Below, one piece after another: positions 36,541 through 47,251 of a stretch of DNA of 64,000 bases. Numbering within the stretch: position 1 is the first letter of the stretch; every line of letters starts with the position of its first letter. The translations under genes were made by a program, and so were the position numbers. Below the pieces are notes generated by a model. It made no database searches, had not been told where the DNA came from, and saw only the letters and a program-made list of their open reading frames with translations. This DNA is from Isoetes taiwanensis (lineage: Eukaryota; Streptophyta; Lycopodiopsida; Isoetales; Isoetaceae), in assembly GCA_021234155.1 (NCBI GenBank), contig JAJEKV010000018.1, positions 20,073,252-20,137,251 of the forward strand, in the 5' to 3' direction.

Positions 36541-36869
36541 CTTGGTAGTTTCAGCCACCAGGTCTGCCAATTTATTATGCAATTCCTTGATGGTACCCTG
36601 CAATTTAGAGTCTTGCTCTGGAATAGGTTTCGGCAGCATGGCTTTACGCTCAAGATTTTCGGTTGCAGTTCTTTGTTTTGTGCATTCAGGTCAAAATTTT
36701 GCACTTTGTCCTTCAATTCTAAGAGCAATAGCATCAACAGATTATTTGCTTCCTCTTGTGAGGAGGAAGTGGCGTTCCTCCTTTGACCCATTTGGTATTT
36801 GAACCTGAATCCTAAACTGTGAGCACCAACAATTATTAGAATTATTATTTGGACATGTATATAGTACAT
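36541..36869 (-). pseudogene. Gag-like coiled-coil fragment, minus strand
   Basis: The minus-strand frame reads FRFKYQMGQRRNATSSSQEE, then LLMLLLLELKDKVQNFDLNAQ, with a frameshift before PKPIPEQDSKLQ. A short charged head followed by a heptad-rich segment resembles the start of gypsy-type gag proteins. No capsid or protease motif follows, because the sequence is cut where the inverted copia begins at 36528. Low confidence on family. Confidence 0.35.
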
Positions 36870-37282
36870 TAATGTTGCACATTAAACCATTGTACATAGC
36901 ATCCCACATGTTTAAAAATTGAACCATTGAATAAAATCCCCCTTGACTCCCCACTTCTAATATTCGTATAGGGTGGGTGTCCAACGATGGTCTATTAGAG
37001 GCAGGTCCAAAATAAGGTGGCAGACCTATATAATCGTCGATATGTATGGCATCTGGCTCGACCGATACATGTTGTCAGCAAGTGGATACAAAAATATCCC
37101 AATCGTGGCCATTTAATGAGGAACATAGCTATGGGCCCAATCTCAATCGTCCAAATGGCATTTATGAAAGACAAACGTTAAAAAAACACATCTTATAAAA
37201 TATGCCAATGCCTCGTTCGTTCCACACCCCTAATCCAAAAAGCAAATAGAACCACTACTTTCTAAGAAATCCCGCCGCCCAT
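36870..37282. other. Intergenic, nothing recognised
   Basis: No gene, LTR end or RNA gene could be supported here. Confidence 0.4.
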
Positions 37283-37684
37283 TTACAAATATCCCACAAA
37301 ATACTTTTCATTGTATAATGTGGTCGAAATCTGAGACCGTACATTTGTTACATAAGATTTTTGAAGGTTTTTCATGGTATTCGTATGAAAATATAGTAAA
37401 TGCTGATGGTGGCATGCTGGATTCCAAACATGAGCATCTGAGGCACATGGTTTCCTATTCAAGACTGCGTAGCGATGGACTGCGCAGGTGGCGATGGCGA
37501 TGGAGGCGATGAGAAGCAAGGTGCACAAGGTTTGGTGCTGTGCTTGTGTTTTGTTGGTTTTCAACTCCAGCTCAAAGGCTTCCAAGTCTTCAAAGGCTTC
37601 CACCTCCAGCTCTTCCAAGTCTTCAAAGGCTTTCACCTCCAGCTCTTCTAGCTCTTCCAAGTTTTCAAAGACTTTCACCTCCAT
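37283..37684 (-). CDS. Small hypothetical protein with 11-residue repeats and one TM segment
   Basis: ATG 37684 opens a 133-codon frame. The N-terminus has three or four copies of an acidic 11-residue unit (ELEVKAFEDLE). A hydrophobic stretch follows (TLCTLLLIASIAIATC, about residues 70-86), then a His/Asn-rich tail. A TATAAATA box lies at about 37840-37849 on the same strand, roughly 155 bp upstream, so transcription is conceivable. I recognise no family. The DNA repeat unit is 33 bp, so the protein repeat may just reflect slippage. It could also be a non-coding repeat region. Confidence 0.35.
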   Translation of the reverse strand: MEVKVFENLEELEELEVKAFEDLEELEVEAFEDLEAFELELKTNKTQAQHQTLCTLLLIASIAIATCAVHRYAVLNRKPCASDAHVWNPACHHQHLLYFHTNTMKNLQKSYVTNVRSQISTTLYNEKYFVGYL

Positions 37685-37899
37685 CTCTTTTGCATCTCCG
37701 TAGGGCTCCGCGAAAGGGTGCCATAGCCAGAAGGGCGTGAAGAAAAATCGCCGGAAATGCTTTGTATTTGATAAGATGAAGGAGAGACAGATAGCCTCGT
37801 ATTTTCGCGAATGTTTTTGTCTTGAGTGTGATGTTCCACGTATTTATATGTCTTTTTAAGTACAAATACATGACACATCACTATGAATAATTAATGGCA

Positions 37900-39300
37900 C
37901 ATTAATTTTTCATAAGCTAAGGTTAGCTATGTTAATCATTAATTATTACGGTGGAAACCTAACCCTAAACCCTAATTCGAATTTAGGGCTAAACCTAATA
38001 TTAAAAGGGGTTAAAATATTAAATTAGTTAATAGTAACCAATCTAGAGTTGCCACCTGGCCCAAATCGATTGGGCAATGGAGAGTTGCTAACTTGGGACA
38101 CCCAAATTGGGGTTTTACACCCCCATTTGCCCCAATTCGAATTGGGGGAGGTTGGTGGAGAAGGAGCTCCTGTTCAACCCTGTTGCAGCCAGAAGGATGG
38201 AGAACCAGAGAGATAGTGGATCTAGCGATGATCCCGGTTAGTACATAGATAGCTTGGATTCTTAGATAGTCATAGGACTAACCCTTGTATGCTCAGAAGG
38301 TAGCTAGGATTAACCCTTGTATGAATAGATGTATGGTTAATCTCTTTTTATGTTCTATTCAAAGCTATGGATGGATGGATGTATAACGATAGTTCTCTTT
38401 CTGTTCCTCGTGTTGTATAGGTAAACGGGAGGTAGAGACCTAAAGACCATCTAGAAGTAGAGATGTTCTTAGTTAGAACCCTTAAAACTCAGTAAATGCG
38501 GCCTGTGCACAAGAGCCCACCTGGCTGTGGATGCTATGATGTGGTTCAGCACCAAACAACGGACAATTGGTGAAGTGGGGGCGGAGCCTTGCTGAGCATG
38601 GCTAATGGGGCTCCTATAGTGTGCTAGGCTTATAGTCGGTCACTACGTGTGGGCCGGGTATGGGTCTGACACCCCCTGGATCGCATGATATGGCCTTTAT
38701 GGACGTCCTCGGCTTTGCGTAGATTTAGGGGGGTAAGTCGGGCACGGATATGGGTGCTGCAGGTGTGGCAGGTATCCTCTAGCACACCCATGGAATCGTT
38801 GTGATCCGGGAGGGGACACTTCTCTGACCTGCCTCATCGGACCAGGGTGATGTAACCCGGAGTAGTCTCATATGATGATTCCATGAGATTGCGTCTCCGG
38901 AGGGCTACAACCACGCTATAGCATGTTTCAGCCTATCTGCAAAGTGTGCACAGGAGGGATGGATGGAGTGGACTACCCTAGCTATTGTTCTATGCCAGCC
39001 AACGCCATGTTATACTTCTATCTGTTGTTATCTTGAGGCCCTGACCGTCATTCGACCCCATGGAGTCTGAGCCCGGGGATAGAGCTGTTATTTATGGTAT
39101 ATTTCCTTTGTCATGTTGGTATGCTATTGTTAGTTGTATTGATGATGATGGGCCACCCTTCGTGGTGGTATATTATTTATTAGTATTGTTGCAAGGTGCT
39201 AACATGTAGGCACGCTTCCGCTATATAGGATTCCCATAGAAGGCGTGGGACGAATGACACCTCCGTGTCCTTCACCCGGACACTTGGCCATCACAAGTGG
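37900..39300. other. Gene-free stretch with palindrome and telomere-like motif
   Basis: No coding region is supported. Two AACCCTA units (about 37962-37978) match the plant telomere repeat, too few to be a telomere. An 18-bp perfect palindrome, CCCCAATTCGAATTGGGG, lies at 38130-38147. The GC-richer part at 38500-39100 resembles LTR or leader sequence of a gypsy element by composition only. Confidence 0.4.
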
Positions 39301-39305
39301 GCACG

Positions 39306-39833
39306 TCAGACGGAGGGCCTTTCTATGGTGACGGATTCGCCATGGGTGGGGAATTTCTTGTATTTATACGATGGGAGCATCATATGGATTTGGGGAGCGT
39401 CACATTGAGAGTTTTTGCATGACCTATGTTTTTCTTCTGTAATACAGATGAAAGGAGGGACGTACCTTGTGTTTTCACGAATGTTTTTGCCTTGAGGGTT
39501 TGTGCATAATCTGTGTTTTTGTCTTGAGGGTTTGTGCATAATCTGTGTTTTTGCCTTGAGGGTTTTTGCATAATTTGTGTTTTGCAGGGCTTGGAGCGCT
39601 GTTGCAGCAGATCCTTGGCATAGCCACAAAAGAAAAACTTGTTGAAGTGTTTTTGCCTCGAGGGTTTTTGCATAATCTGTGTTTTGCAGGGCTTGGAGCG
39701 CTGTTGCAGCAGATCCTTGGCATAGCGACAAAAGAAAAACTTGTTGAAGGTCGTCAAAGGCTGGTTCATCAGGTAAGCCAAGGGCATAGGATTCTTGTTG
39801 GGGTTCGATTCCCCAAGCCCTGGTGTGTTGCAA
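39306..39833 (-). other. Open frame created by a minisatellite, unlikely to be a gene
   Basis: A 175-codon minus-strand frame contains two 34-residue repeats (FLLWLCQGSAATALQALQNT). These follow from the 102-bp unit being divisible by three. A second frame across the same DNA is also open, which argues for repeat-driven openness rather than selection. A TATAAATA box sits near 39366 on this strand. Part of the sequence (CAAGGCAAAAACATTCGTG) matches 37805-37825, linking the two loci. Confidence 0.4.
39484..39751. repeat. Minisatellite with nested 32-bp and 102-bp units
   Basis: Two 32-bp units (39484-39515, 39516-39547) start TTTTTG-CTTGAGGGTTTGTG. A third begins the first of two 102-bp units (39548-39649, 39650-39751). 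The 102-bp unit is thus the 32-bp unit plus a 70-bp extension (GGGCTTGGAGCGCTGTTGCAG...). Divergence is low, so expansion is recent. Confidence 0.85.
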
Positions 39834-39935
39834 GTCGGAGCTGTATCAGGATCAGAAATTAAACTGGATTGTGAAGCTTCAGATAAGTTTAAGCCGTGAG
39901 CATCGAATTGGAACTGGGGTTCGATCCCCAGGCTC
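39758..39935 (+). repeat. Two tRNA-like T-arm segments, possible SINE remnants
   Basis: TGGGGTTCGATTCCCCA (about 39798-39814) forms a perfect T-stem with a TTCGATT loop. A related sequence, TGGGGTTCGATCCCCA, follows at about 39914-39929. Upstream of each is a similar CAG-TAAG...GCAT-G-ATT context, so they are diverged copies of one unit, and the first has a weak A-box-like TGGTTCATCAGG. Neither folds into a full tRNA. They could be heads of a tRNA-derived SINE. Confidence 0.35.
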
Positions 39936-40049
39936 ATGTCATATTGGAATGCTGCTTCTGTGTTTGAGTTGTGCAATACTGTATTGTATTAATACGACAA
40001 TGTATTGCATGGATACCAGTATGCCTATCTTAACCCATGGTGTGTGGCG

Positions 40050-40200
40050 TTCAAGTGCCCCCTTTAAAATCGGGTCAACAGGGGCCAATTTGACCCCATT
40101 TTGACTTGCATTGAAAGGCCCATAGACCGTGAGATGGAATATTATGTATAATATGCCTCGATCCAATGGTCTAAAAAATTCTTAGAACACCCCAAATGGG
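40050..40200 (+). repeat. Dispersed repeat Z1
   Basis: Aligns with 49075-49210 over about 140 bp: AAATCGGGTCAACA, TTGACCCCA, ATGGAATATTATG, CTAATGGTC and AACACTCCAAA. Both copies contain the inverted repeat GGGTCAA/TTGACCC with different loop bases, in the same orientation. It is probably part of a MITE or SINE. Ends were not fixed. Confidence 0.6.
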
Positions 40201-40257
40201 TGTGGCATGCCACGATTTAAACTGGGAAATGAAACATTTCCCAAACGTCGCAGTAAA

Positions 40258-40600
40258 CATGTCGCAGATGATTGAATTCCGCGATGGCGATGGCGATGGC
40301 GTCGCTTCCAATTCAAAAAGCAAAGCGGCGAAGATAATGTTTGTGGAGGTCAGGTTTTATACTTCTGTCATACCCGATGTCTGTGATGTGCTTGTTGTCG
40401 ATTTCTACCAAGGCGGTGCATTATTAGCTATAAAACGTAGAGATTCTTATGACCTTTCTACAAAAAGACGTCTTCTTTGGGATCCTCAATTTTTCCGAAT
40501 CTTATATATGGAAACTTGTTCCTGGGTTTCTACTTCGTATCTGTACCAAACAAAACAAGTACTTGCATCTCTTAATCGTTTTGTTAGCAATCACAACTAA
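40258..40600 (+). other. Unassigned open frame, possible upstream exon of the LEA_2 gene
   Basis: The frame from about 40258 gives MSQMIEFRDGDGDG, SKAAKIMFVEVRFYTSV, FYQGGALLAIKRRD to a stop at 40600. Its left edge overlaps repeat Z1. A donor-like GAG|GTCAGG sits at about 40346. It could be a first exon for the gene at 41.8 kb, but the phase needed to join the acceptor TTACAG at 41834 does not fit. I do not recognise the protein. Confidence 0.25.
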
Positions 40601-41479
40601 TTGATATGCCCCTTTCTTCATCAAATCCAAAGCTTTTAGAATGTGTCAATTATTTACATAAGTTTGTTTAATTAAAAAATTTTAAGACAACAAAGCACGT
40701 ACTTATAGCAGCAAATTGGAGTATCTCCTATTACTTTTCTAGCTAGTGCCTTGTAGATGTCCTAGATGTGCGGGTATTTATATTTAATTTTACTCTTCAT
40801 GCTTCCTTGTGATTCTCTATATTTTAAATCCTCTATATTGAATCTTGTTTATGAATCTGTATGTAATATTTGATACCAAAAGAAGCAAATATGTGCAGAG
40901 GCACAACCAAAGCATCTTTTAGTTGATCTTTCAGTGGATTGCGCATTACAAAATGCTCCTCCTCCTCCTCCATGCTACTCCTGGATGTGTGCAGATAATC
41001 CAAAATGTTGATATCTAGGATACAGTAAACTATAAGGGAAATGGTTTTGAATAATGTCCGGGCTTTACAGAAACTTGCATGGCCATCGTGTTCGTGGCTC
41101 CATCATTCAACTTATTTTCTTCACGTGCCATGCTTCTTTCAAAGATCAGAGATGATCTCTTCTTTGTTGTTAGTGTCAAGCAGGCCTTTAATTTGTATAG
41201 TTGGATAAAGTCCCTCTAGTGTTAATACCTTTTTGACTTGCATTTTTAGATCTTGTATGCATATGGCTCTATTGATCATTCTTCTTCTTTTTTAAGCATT
41301 CAGTGAGGTCCCTTTCTCCATTGGTGCTCCTTGTGTGGAGAATTCTTGTTAGCGTGTCATTTCATTTGGCCTCACATTAAATCAGTAGTTATGGGAAGTT
41401 AACATGCAATTCTCTAAGGTCCATATCTTTTCCATGTGAATTCATTCCTTTGCAGCCCTAGTCGTATATTAAGATATGG

Positions 41480-41506
41480 CCCAAAAAAAAAAAAAAAAAA
41501 AAAAAA
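41480..41506. repeat. Poly(A) run of about 23 bases
   Basis: A long A homopolymer lies after ATGGCCC. It may be a retroposon tail or a slippage-prone run. No LINE or gene precedes it recognisably. Confidence 0.6.
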
Positions 41507-41834
41507 CCATTGAGATGGTTGCTTGTGTCTATACAAGTTAAAATCCAAAATAGTGTCTATTCTCAGTGTGTTTCAGTAAATTATCTGGAGGATTCATTTG
41601 CTTTCTCTTTTTCTGTAGCAATGAGAGTGGCTTAGCATTTCTAAAGCCATATTGTGTGTTTTGGTCTAAAGGCTGGGCATGCAAAATAGCTTGATGTAGC
41701 CATTAAAATTGCAGCATTATTTTATTTGTTCCTATAGAATGTGTAGCATTTCGTTGTTTGGGTATAATCCATCTAGTTAGTGATGTCCCATGGACTTGCC
41801 TTTCTAAAATACAAACTTTAGTGTGGCGCTTACA

Positions 41835-42575
41835 GATGAGAGTCTCCGACTTATGAGGGAGTACACTTTTCGCACTTCCATTGCTTCGAGACTGCTAAAT
41901 GAAGAGTACATTGCAGAGATTAGAAGAGCCAATGAGATTGAAGCACGACGAGGAAAGATTTGTAATATTGTAGGTTGGATATCTGGGGTTTTTGGAGTTC
42001 TATTATGTTTATATTTCTTGAGTGTGGTTTGTGCATACATAATTTTAAATCCCAAGCCACCACTCATCACCTTAGGTGAGTTCAAAATTAAAGAATTCTC
42101 CCAAGTGCCAGTACATAACCATCCAGTTGAAGAGTCCGATTATGGTTACGATGATTATGATGTAGACATCTATACAGTCAAGATCAGTCTGGCATTTGTC
42201 TACGAGGTACATTATGCAAATAGAAATTCAATGATGGATATTCATAATGAATATCTCAAAGCAACGGCCTTATATAGAGGTTTTGAACTTGGAGCTGGAT
42301 ATTATGAGCATTTCATTACTCCACCCAATGAGAGTAATACAATTTATGTGACTGTGGATCAGCAAGATTTACGCTTGCCCAAGAATGTCTACGTGACCAT
42401 AAAGCCTGAATTGGAGTTGTCAACCATCACATTTGTTGTTGACTTCTTTATGAAAGCGAAAATGTCAATTGGAGGAAAATTCATGTCACCAATGTTTTCT
42501 GTAAGGATCACATGTGAGATTCACCTGTCAGCTGGTATCATAGACAGGCAAACATGTCGTTACAGGAATACCTGA
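41835..42575 (+). CDS. NDR1/HIN1-like (LEA_2 family) membrane protein, 5' end uncertain
   Basis: The frame runs from an acceptor-like CGCTTACAG (41826-41834), or from ATG 41853, to TGA 42573-42575. A basic N-terminus (about 40 residues) is followed by one transmembrane segment (ICNIVGWISGVFGVLLCLYF, AYIILNPKPP), then a LEA_2-type beta-sandwich: FKIKEFS, a Tyr/Asp-rich loop, VKISLAFVYEVHYAN, ATALYRGFELGAGYY, then VDFFMKAKMSIGG and VRITCEIHL. Such proteins sit in the plasma membrane with the sandwich outside; some act in defence or stress signalling. Length (about 240 residues) fits the family. No stop or frameshift is seen, so this may be a living gene. An upstream exon is possible. Confidence 0.7.
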   Translation, partial: DESLRLMREYTFRTSIASRLLNEEYIAEIRRANEIEARRGKICNIVGWISGVFGVLLCLYFLSVVCAYIILNPKPPLITLGEFKIKEFSQVPVHNHPVEESDYGYDDYDVDIYTVKISLAFVYEVHYANRNSMMDIHNEYLKATALYRGFELGAGYYEHFITPPNESNTIYVTVDQQDLRLPKNVYVTIKPELELSTITFVVDFFMKAKMSIGGKFMSPMFSVRITCEIHLSAGIIDRQTCRYRNT

Positions 42576-44161
42576 ATTTTCAGTTGGCAAGAAGCCAACC
42601 CAGTTTTCAAGGCCTGAACTATGAAGAAAGAAAAAATCTACAATTTTTGCTATGTATCTTGATGTGTTCAGGTGAGGAGATCTTATCAAATCGATTGATC
42701 TGCAAATTGCAATGAAGGCCACAGTAAAACCCTGCCAGCCTTAACTAGCTCTCCAAAGATATCCAGAAGTTGAGTTATTGCCGTTAAATGCATATAACGA
42801 TGTATTTCTCTTCAGCAATCTAACCAAATAAGTGGATGAAACATAATACTTATGAGCTTAAAGAATCTCTTTGATAGGCGTTAAGGCACATAAAGGCTAG
42901 TGCAGGCAATCCATTTTTTGATCTGGAGCAAAAGATATCTGAGTGTATCAATTCATGCTTTTAATTTGCAGGCTTGCATGTTTTCAAAATGAAGGTGGTA
43001 AATGAATGAGCAGAACAAATCGAGATAGAATATTTAAGGGTTGTGGACATGTCATGGTCATGGTAAAATTCGTTCTAGCTTTGTAGTCTAGTTTTAACTA
43101 GCATAGTTGCAAATGTATAACTAGGCTATAAGGAAACTTAAAATCATTATAATGTGATGATCGATTTGACATTAAAAATACTCTTGTTTCTTTAATGAGG
43201 TAGTCTTACAAATGCTAGGACACAAATGAGTGTCAGATTATGATAGCTGCAAGAAAGTGGTTGGGTATGTAAAAGATGGTTTTGGTTCTTTGTGAATGAT
43301 TAGGAAAGCTGCATGGCTATGGTGGGATCTTTTATCGCGTACTCTAATCCTGTGAAAGGAAAATTGGCCAAGCACCACACTACACTTAGGTAACTTGGAG
43401 GAAAAACATTGTAAGCAATTAATTGATTTGTATTCAATTGGTATGGACTAGGGTTGCCCTTTAGGCCTTTAGATACATTTGCAAGATTAATTATGTCCAT
43501 GTTTTGTTCTTGCGTGCTAGTGATTTTTTTGAACTTGAATTTCTTTCTTAGAGATCTCGGCAAATTTTGGCCAATGTTATTTAGCTAAGTTCTTTTTACA
43601 AATAAAATTTAATTTAGAAATCTTGATTATAGTTAGTCAAGCATATGAACACAATTGTAACTAGTAATTTCATGGTGCAATATTATAATTTAGTCATCCA
43701 TTCCATTAGTCTGACCTAAAGTCAAAGCTTGTTGTGGTGATGGAAGGACGATGGCAGTGGGCAGATCGACAAGCATGGCAATCACGCTTCATCTCGTTGT
43801 CTCCATTTGTCCCACTCAAGAAAGATAAAACAAGATTAATTAAATTATTGCTTTTCGTTCATATCTGATAAGATCTCTGTTTTGAATCATAGAATTGATT
43901 TGCTGGATTTGGATTCTTTTGGTTCGAACTTAAAAGGGATTTACTAATTTCCATTTTTCTTGTTTCAATCACAAAAAGGATCAGATTTGGCTTTTGTCCT
44001 CAATAACATGTTTTTGGATTTAAGATAGTGATGAAAACCATTGAATGTGAACATGTTGCCTAGACCAAAAACCTTCTTTGGGCTTCAAGACACTAAGTAC
44101 ATAAACAGTGCATGCAGTTTGTACAACAAAGCATGTGAAATGTGCAAATTATATATAGAGA
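42576..44161. other. 3' flank of LEA_2 gene and intergenic, nothing recognised
   Basis: AT-rich, no domain-bearing frame. It contains the likely 3' UTR of the LEA_2 gene in its first part. The remainder shows no RNA gene or repeat shared with the rest of the window. Confidence 0.4.
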
Positions 44162-45017
44162 TCACTGAGAAAGATTTGTATAATCAATCTTCTCCTTGTA
44201 CCTAATCTTTGAAGAGATAATATCATACGAAGGAGGAAGACCAATCAAGATATCTTGAATTAGGTGTTTTTCAGACAGCACTCCACCAGCAGCCATGTAA
44301 TCCAAGCGCCATTGCTTCATCTGAGTAAGGTATGTTGTGACAGATTTGAAATCACCTAATTGGGCATGTCTCATTTTGTTCTGGATCAGCATTTGGGTAG
44401 CCATACCCTTGCTGTCAAGAGACTTCTCTAAATGAGACCACATCTCCTTAAACTCAGTAAAATGGCTGATTTCATGACCAATTGTCTTTTTCACCAATAT
44501 TTTGACAAAACACAAGCTTTTACGGTTTACCACCTTAACAACATCTGGCGACTTGAAGTGTGATAAAATCTTCATCAAAACCGCTCCCATATCACTAAAT
44601 ATCAAATAATTCACCATGAACTTCTTCCAAGCATGGTAATTATTATTAGTGAAACTTTGCGTGTGAGAACTTGAATGGATCCATGAATTTCTCTCGCCTT
44701 TTTCGTGACCAAAAAATGGTCGAGAAAACAAATTCGTCACCAAACAAAACACCGACTAGAAAAGTTGAATCTTGAATTTTGTCGTCAAAAAGGTCTTGAA
44801 AAACTCGAATCTCACACCAGAACTTGCTGGAAAATTCGAATCTCTCTCCCAACACACTTCCTCTAGGCCAAAAGGCAAGAATCTTCTCCAATGCTGCAAA
44901 TGGGATTTTCCACCACCAAATCTCAGCCAAAGAACTCCTGGAAACAATGGTCAATCCAATTTGGATGCTTCTCCAATAGCTTGCTCTATTCTTCCCTCAA
45001 GAAAGCGTCTGATACCA
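44162..45017 (-). mobile_element. copia fragment: primer site and gag, minus strand
   Basis: Minus strand: the primer-binding site TGGTATCAGACGC (45017-45005) is followed by a leader and gag (about 44752-44162) with the copia N-terminal pattern NNYHAWKKFMVNYLIFSD, then EFKEMWSHLEKSLDSKG, QNKMRHAQLGDFKSVTTYL and LIQDILIGLPPSYD (UBN2-type capsid). The frame ends at 44162 without zinc knuckle, protease or pol, so the element is truncated. The lineage differs from both other copia elements. The LTR abuts on the right. Confidence 0.8.
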
Positions 45018-45250
45018 TGATAGAACTAGTGTCAAACCAGCACAAACCCCGCAAGATCAACTCAAGAGATAGAATAGAAGAACAAGAATAACTCTATTGA
45101 GAAAAGCAATAGGAAATACAATCTCTACTTCTGAGCATTGCATAGTACATAACGTACAATCAATATATACAACCGGTGAGACTAAGAATAGTAGTCTACT
45201 GTTTAACCACCGTCCACTAATTACGGCACTGATTTAGGGTTGGAAGTGCT
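45018..45250 (-). repeat. Partial LTR upstream of the copia primer site
   Basis: The LTR end reads ...GTTCTATCA next to the primer site. A TATATATTG box near 45160 on the minus strand suits the LTR promoter. The other LTR boundary could not be located. Confidence 0.5.
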
Positions 45251-47251
45251 TTCGATCTTGACAAAGTCTCAGCCTATACGTACATTTCAAGACCTTCTCA
45301 AACACTTAGGTGCTAAGTCTTGAACCACTTCTTGTTTCAAAGACATTATGCTTAGTCAGCATATTTATATTCCAACTGGGTCTACTTGTGTCACAGAAGG
45401 GTAGTTGTAACTACGGTATCCTCGACAAAATAGCAAAAATATGCCTCATCCCTTCTGAGCGTTTATATAATGATGACGGTGCGGGTCCTAAGTGTCCAAC
45501 ATTAGGAGAAGAAAATTGAAACAAAACGAAGAAATGAATCTGAGCCCAAGCTCCAAAGAGTCGCAATCCAAGACGGCATCTTGGTGTTCCCCCAGTGGAG
45601 ATGCTGTAAGATGTTGAAAAGTAAACACATCTGGACTGCGGTCGCCGTTGTGCCCGTCTTTTGCTTGAAAGACGGCCCCGAGTAGCCCACCTATCTTTGT
45701 GTGGTTCATTTTAAACTCTTGAGAAATCAGTATGATAATATCAACTACTCGCTGACACACTAGTCCGAGCACTTTCTTCTTGTCTACGGGGTCTTGGTTT
45801 GTAAGGCTGTGAGTAGCTATCGGTGCGTCACTGCGTCGAGATATTGCTGTAGGAGCACTTGTAGATATTAAAGCTGTCGGTCTACCTATAAACATATCAG
45901 AGAGAAATCTAATTAAAAGATCGAAAAGCTTGGACTAACTATAGATGAGAACTGTGTATGAATCAAATCAAAGTTGATTTAATATATACAGGTGCATTCT
46001 GGGTAAAGGATTCGAATCATAGCATTAGCGACAAATTTATTATATAATATATAATTGGAAGTGCTAATTAGGGCTATGACATAGACATGGTCGAAGGCCA
46101 ATAGAAGATAGCATAAGAAAATGACATCGAGAGCTTGGTCCAGCGCGAAGCTACATATGGGAGTTGAAGGCTGAGGTGTTGTTGAGGATGAAGCAATGAA
46201 ATGCCGGGCTGATGGTGATGGCAACTGTTGATGCACTTGCTGTCCGGAGGTGGTCGCCAAGGGTATTGGCACGAGGAATTGCATGTTTACCCATGAAGCA
46301 ATGCCATGGCCTAGAGACACGAGTTCGGCCAGGTAATCGGGCAGTGATACGAGTATAGAGATGCCAGAAAAGGCTAAACTTACTGATGAAGGGTGTGGGG
46401 TCTATGTGAAAGGGGCAGATGAGATCTAATCTGTTGATTACCAATGTAAACTATTGTAGTTGGCATGGCAAAATACAACAGAAAAAAACTCAAGATGATG
46501 GGATTGCATCGTACAATACAACAATTCCTGGTTGGGTGACGAATAATAGTTAGATGTCTGCTTGATGAGGAAGAATCGAAGTCAATGGGTTACGTGGAGT
46601 TATAATTTTAAATATCTAGGGCTATAACATCAATGCAAGCCAGGATGGCAGGAAATTAACTATCTGGGGTGTATCAGACGTCAGGGTTTAGATAGACTTA
46701 AAAAAATGCAAAGTAAGTGTCGCTAAGTAACTTACAAATGAAAACATGACTATGGGAGGGATGCCGAGTCATTTGCAATAATGGCATAGCGGCATGACAT
46801 CGGATTCATAATCTCCATAGCTAGATCAAGCAAAAATAATCTCTCCCTCATACACCATCTCTCTGTTTTCTCTACCTGCTCAGATAAAACTCTCTCTTCT
46901 GATATGATAGCATTGTCCTGGCTAGCACATAGCACAATGCATACATGCATATGTCCTGCATGCATGCATGTACGTATATCCCTCCATATATGGTATACGA
47001 TCTCCTATACCACCCCAACAATGGCGACCACAGTGGAAAAATGTGCCACTCTGTGGCAGAGAATCCACAACAAAATATACTAGTATGGTCCTTGGGACAT
47101 GTCCTCAAATGACACATTTACATGTATGTTTAGAAAGAAAATTACCCTCCTCAAATCCAAATAACTGGTACACAACAAATGGTCCAAAATGATAATGATG
47201 AAACAAAGCCTTTGTAACTGTGGCAAAATTTGAAAGCTGATATCTTGAATT
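45251..47251. other. No supported gene; two unassigned minus-strand frames
   Basis: Open frames at 45895-45488 (RRSDAPIATHSL, QEFKMNHTKIGGLLGAVF) and 46444-46151 have protein-like composition but no recognised domain. They could be transposon remnants. The tract 46940-46975 is rich in TGCATG repeats. Confidence 0.3.

Noticed and set aside
37962-37978. Interstitial telomere
   Set aside because: Only two AACCCTA units are present, too few to separate from chance.
45488-45895. Possible gene on the minus strand (RRSDAPIATHSL...)
   Set aside because: Protein-like composition but no recognised domain, no splice context and no conserved neighbour; left as unassigned.
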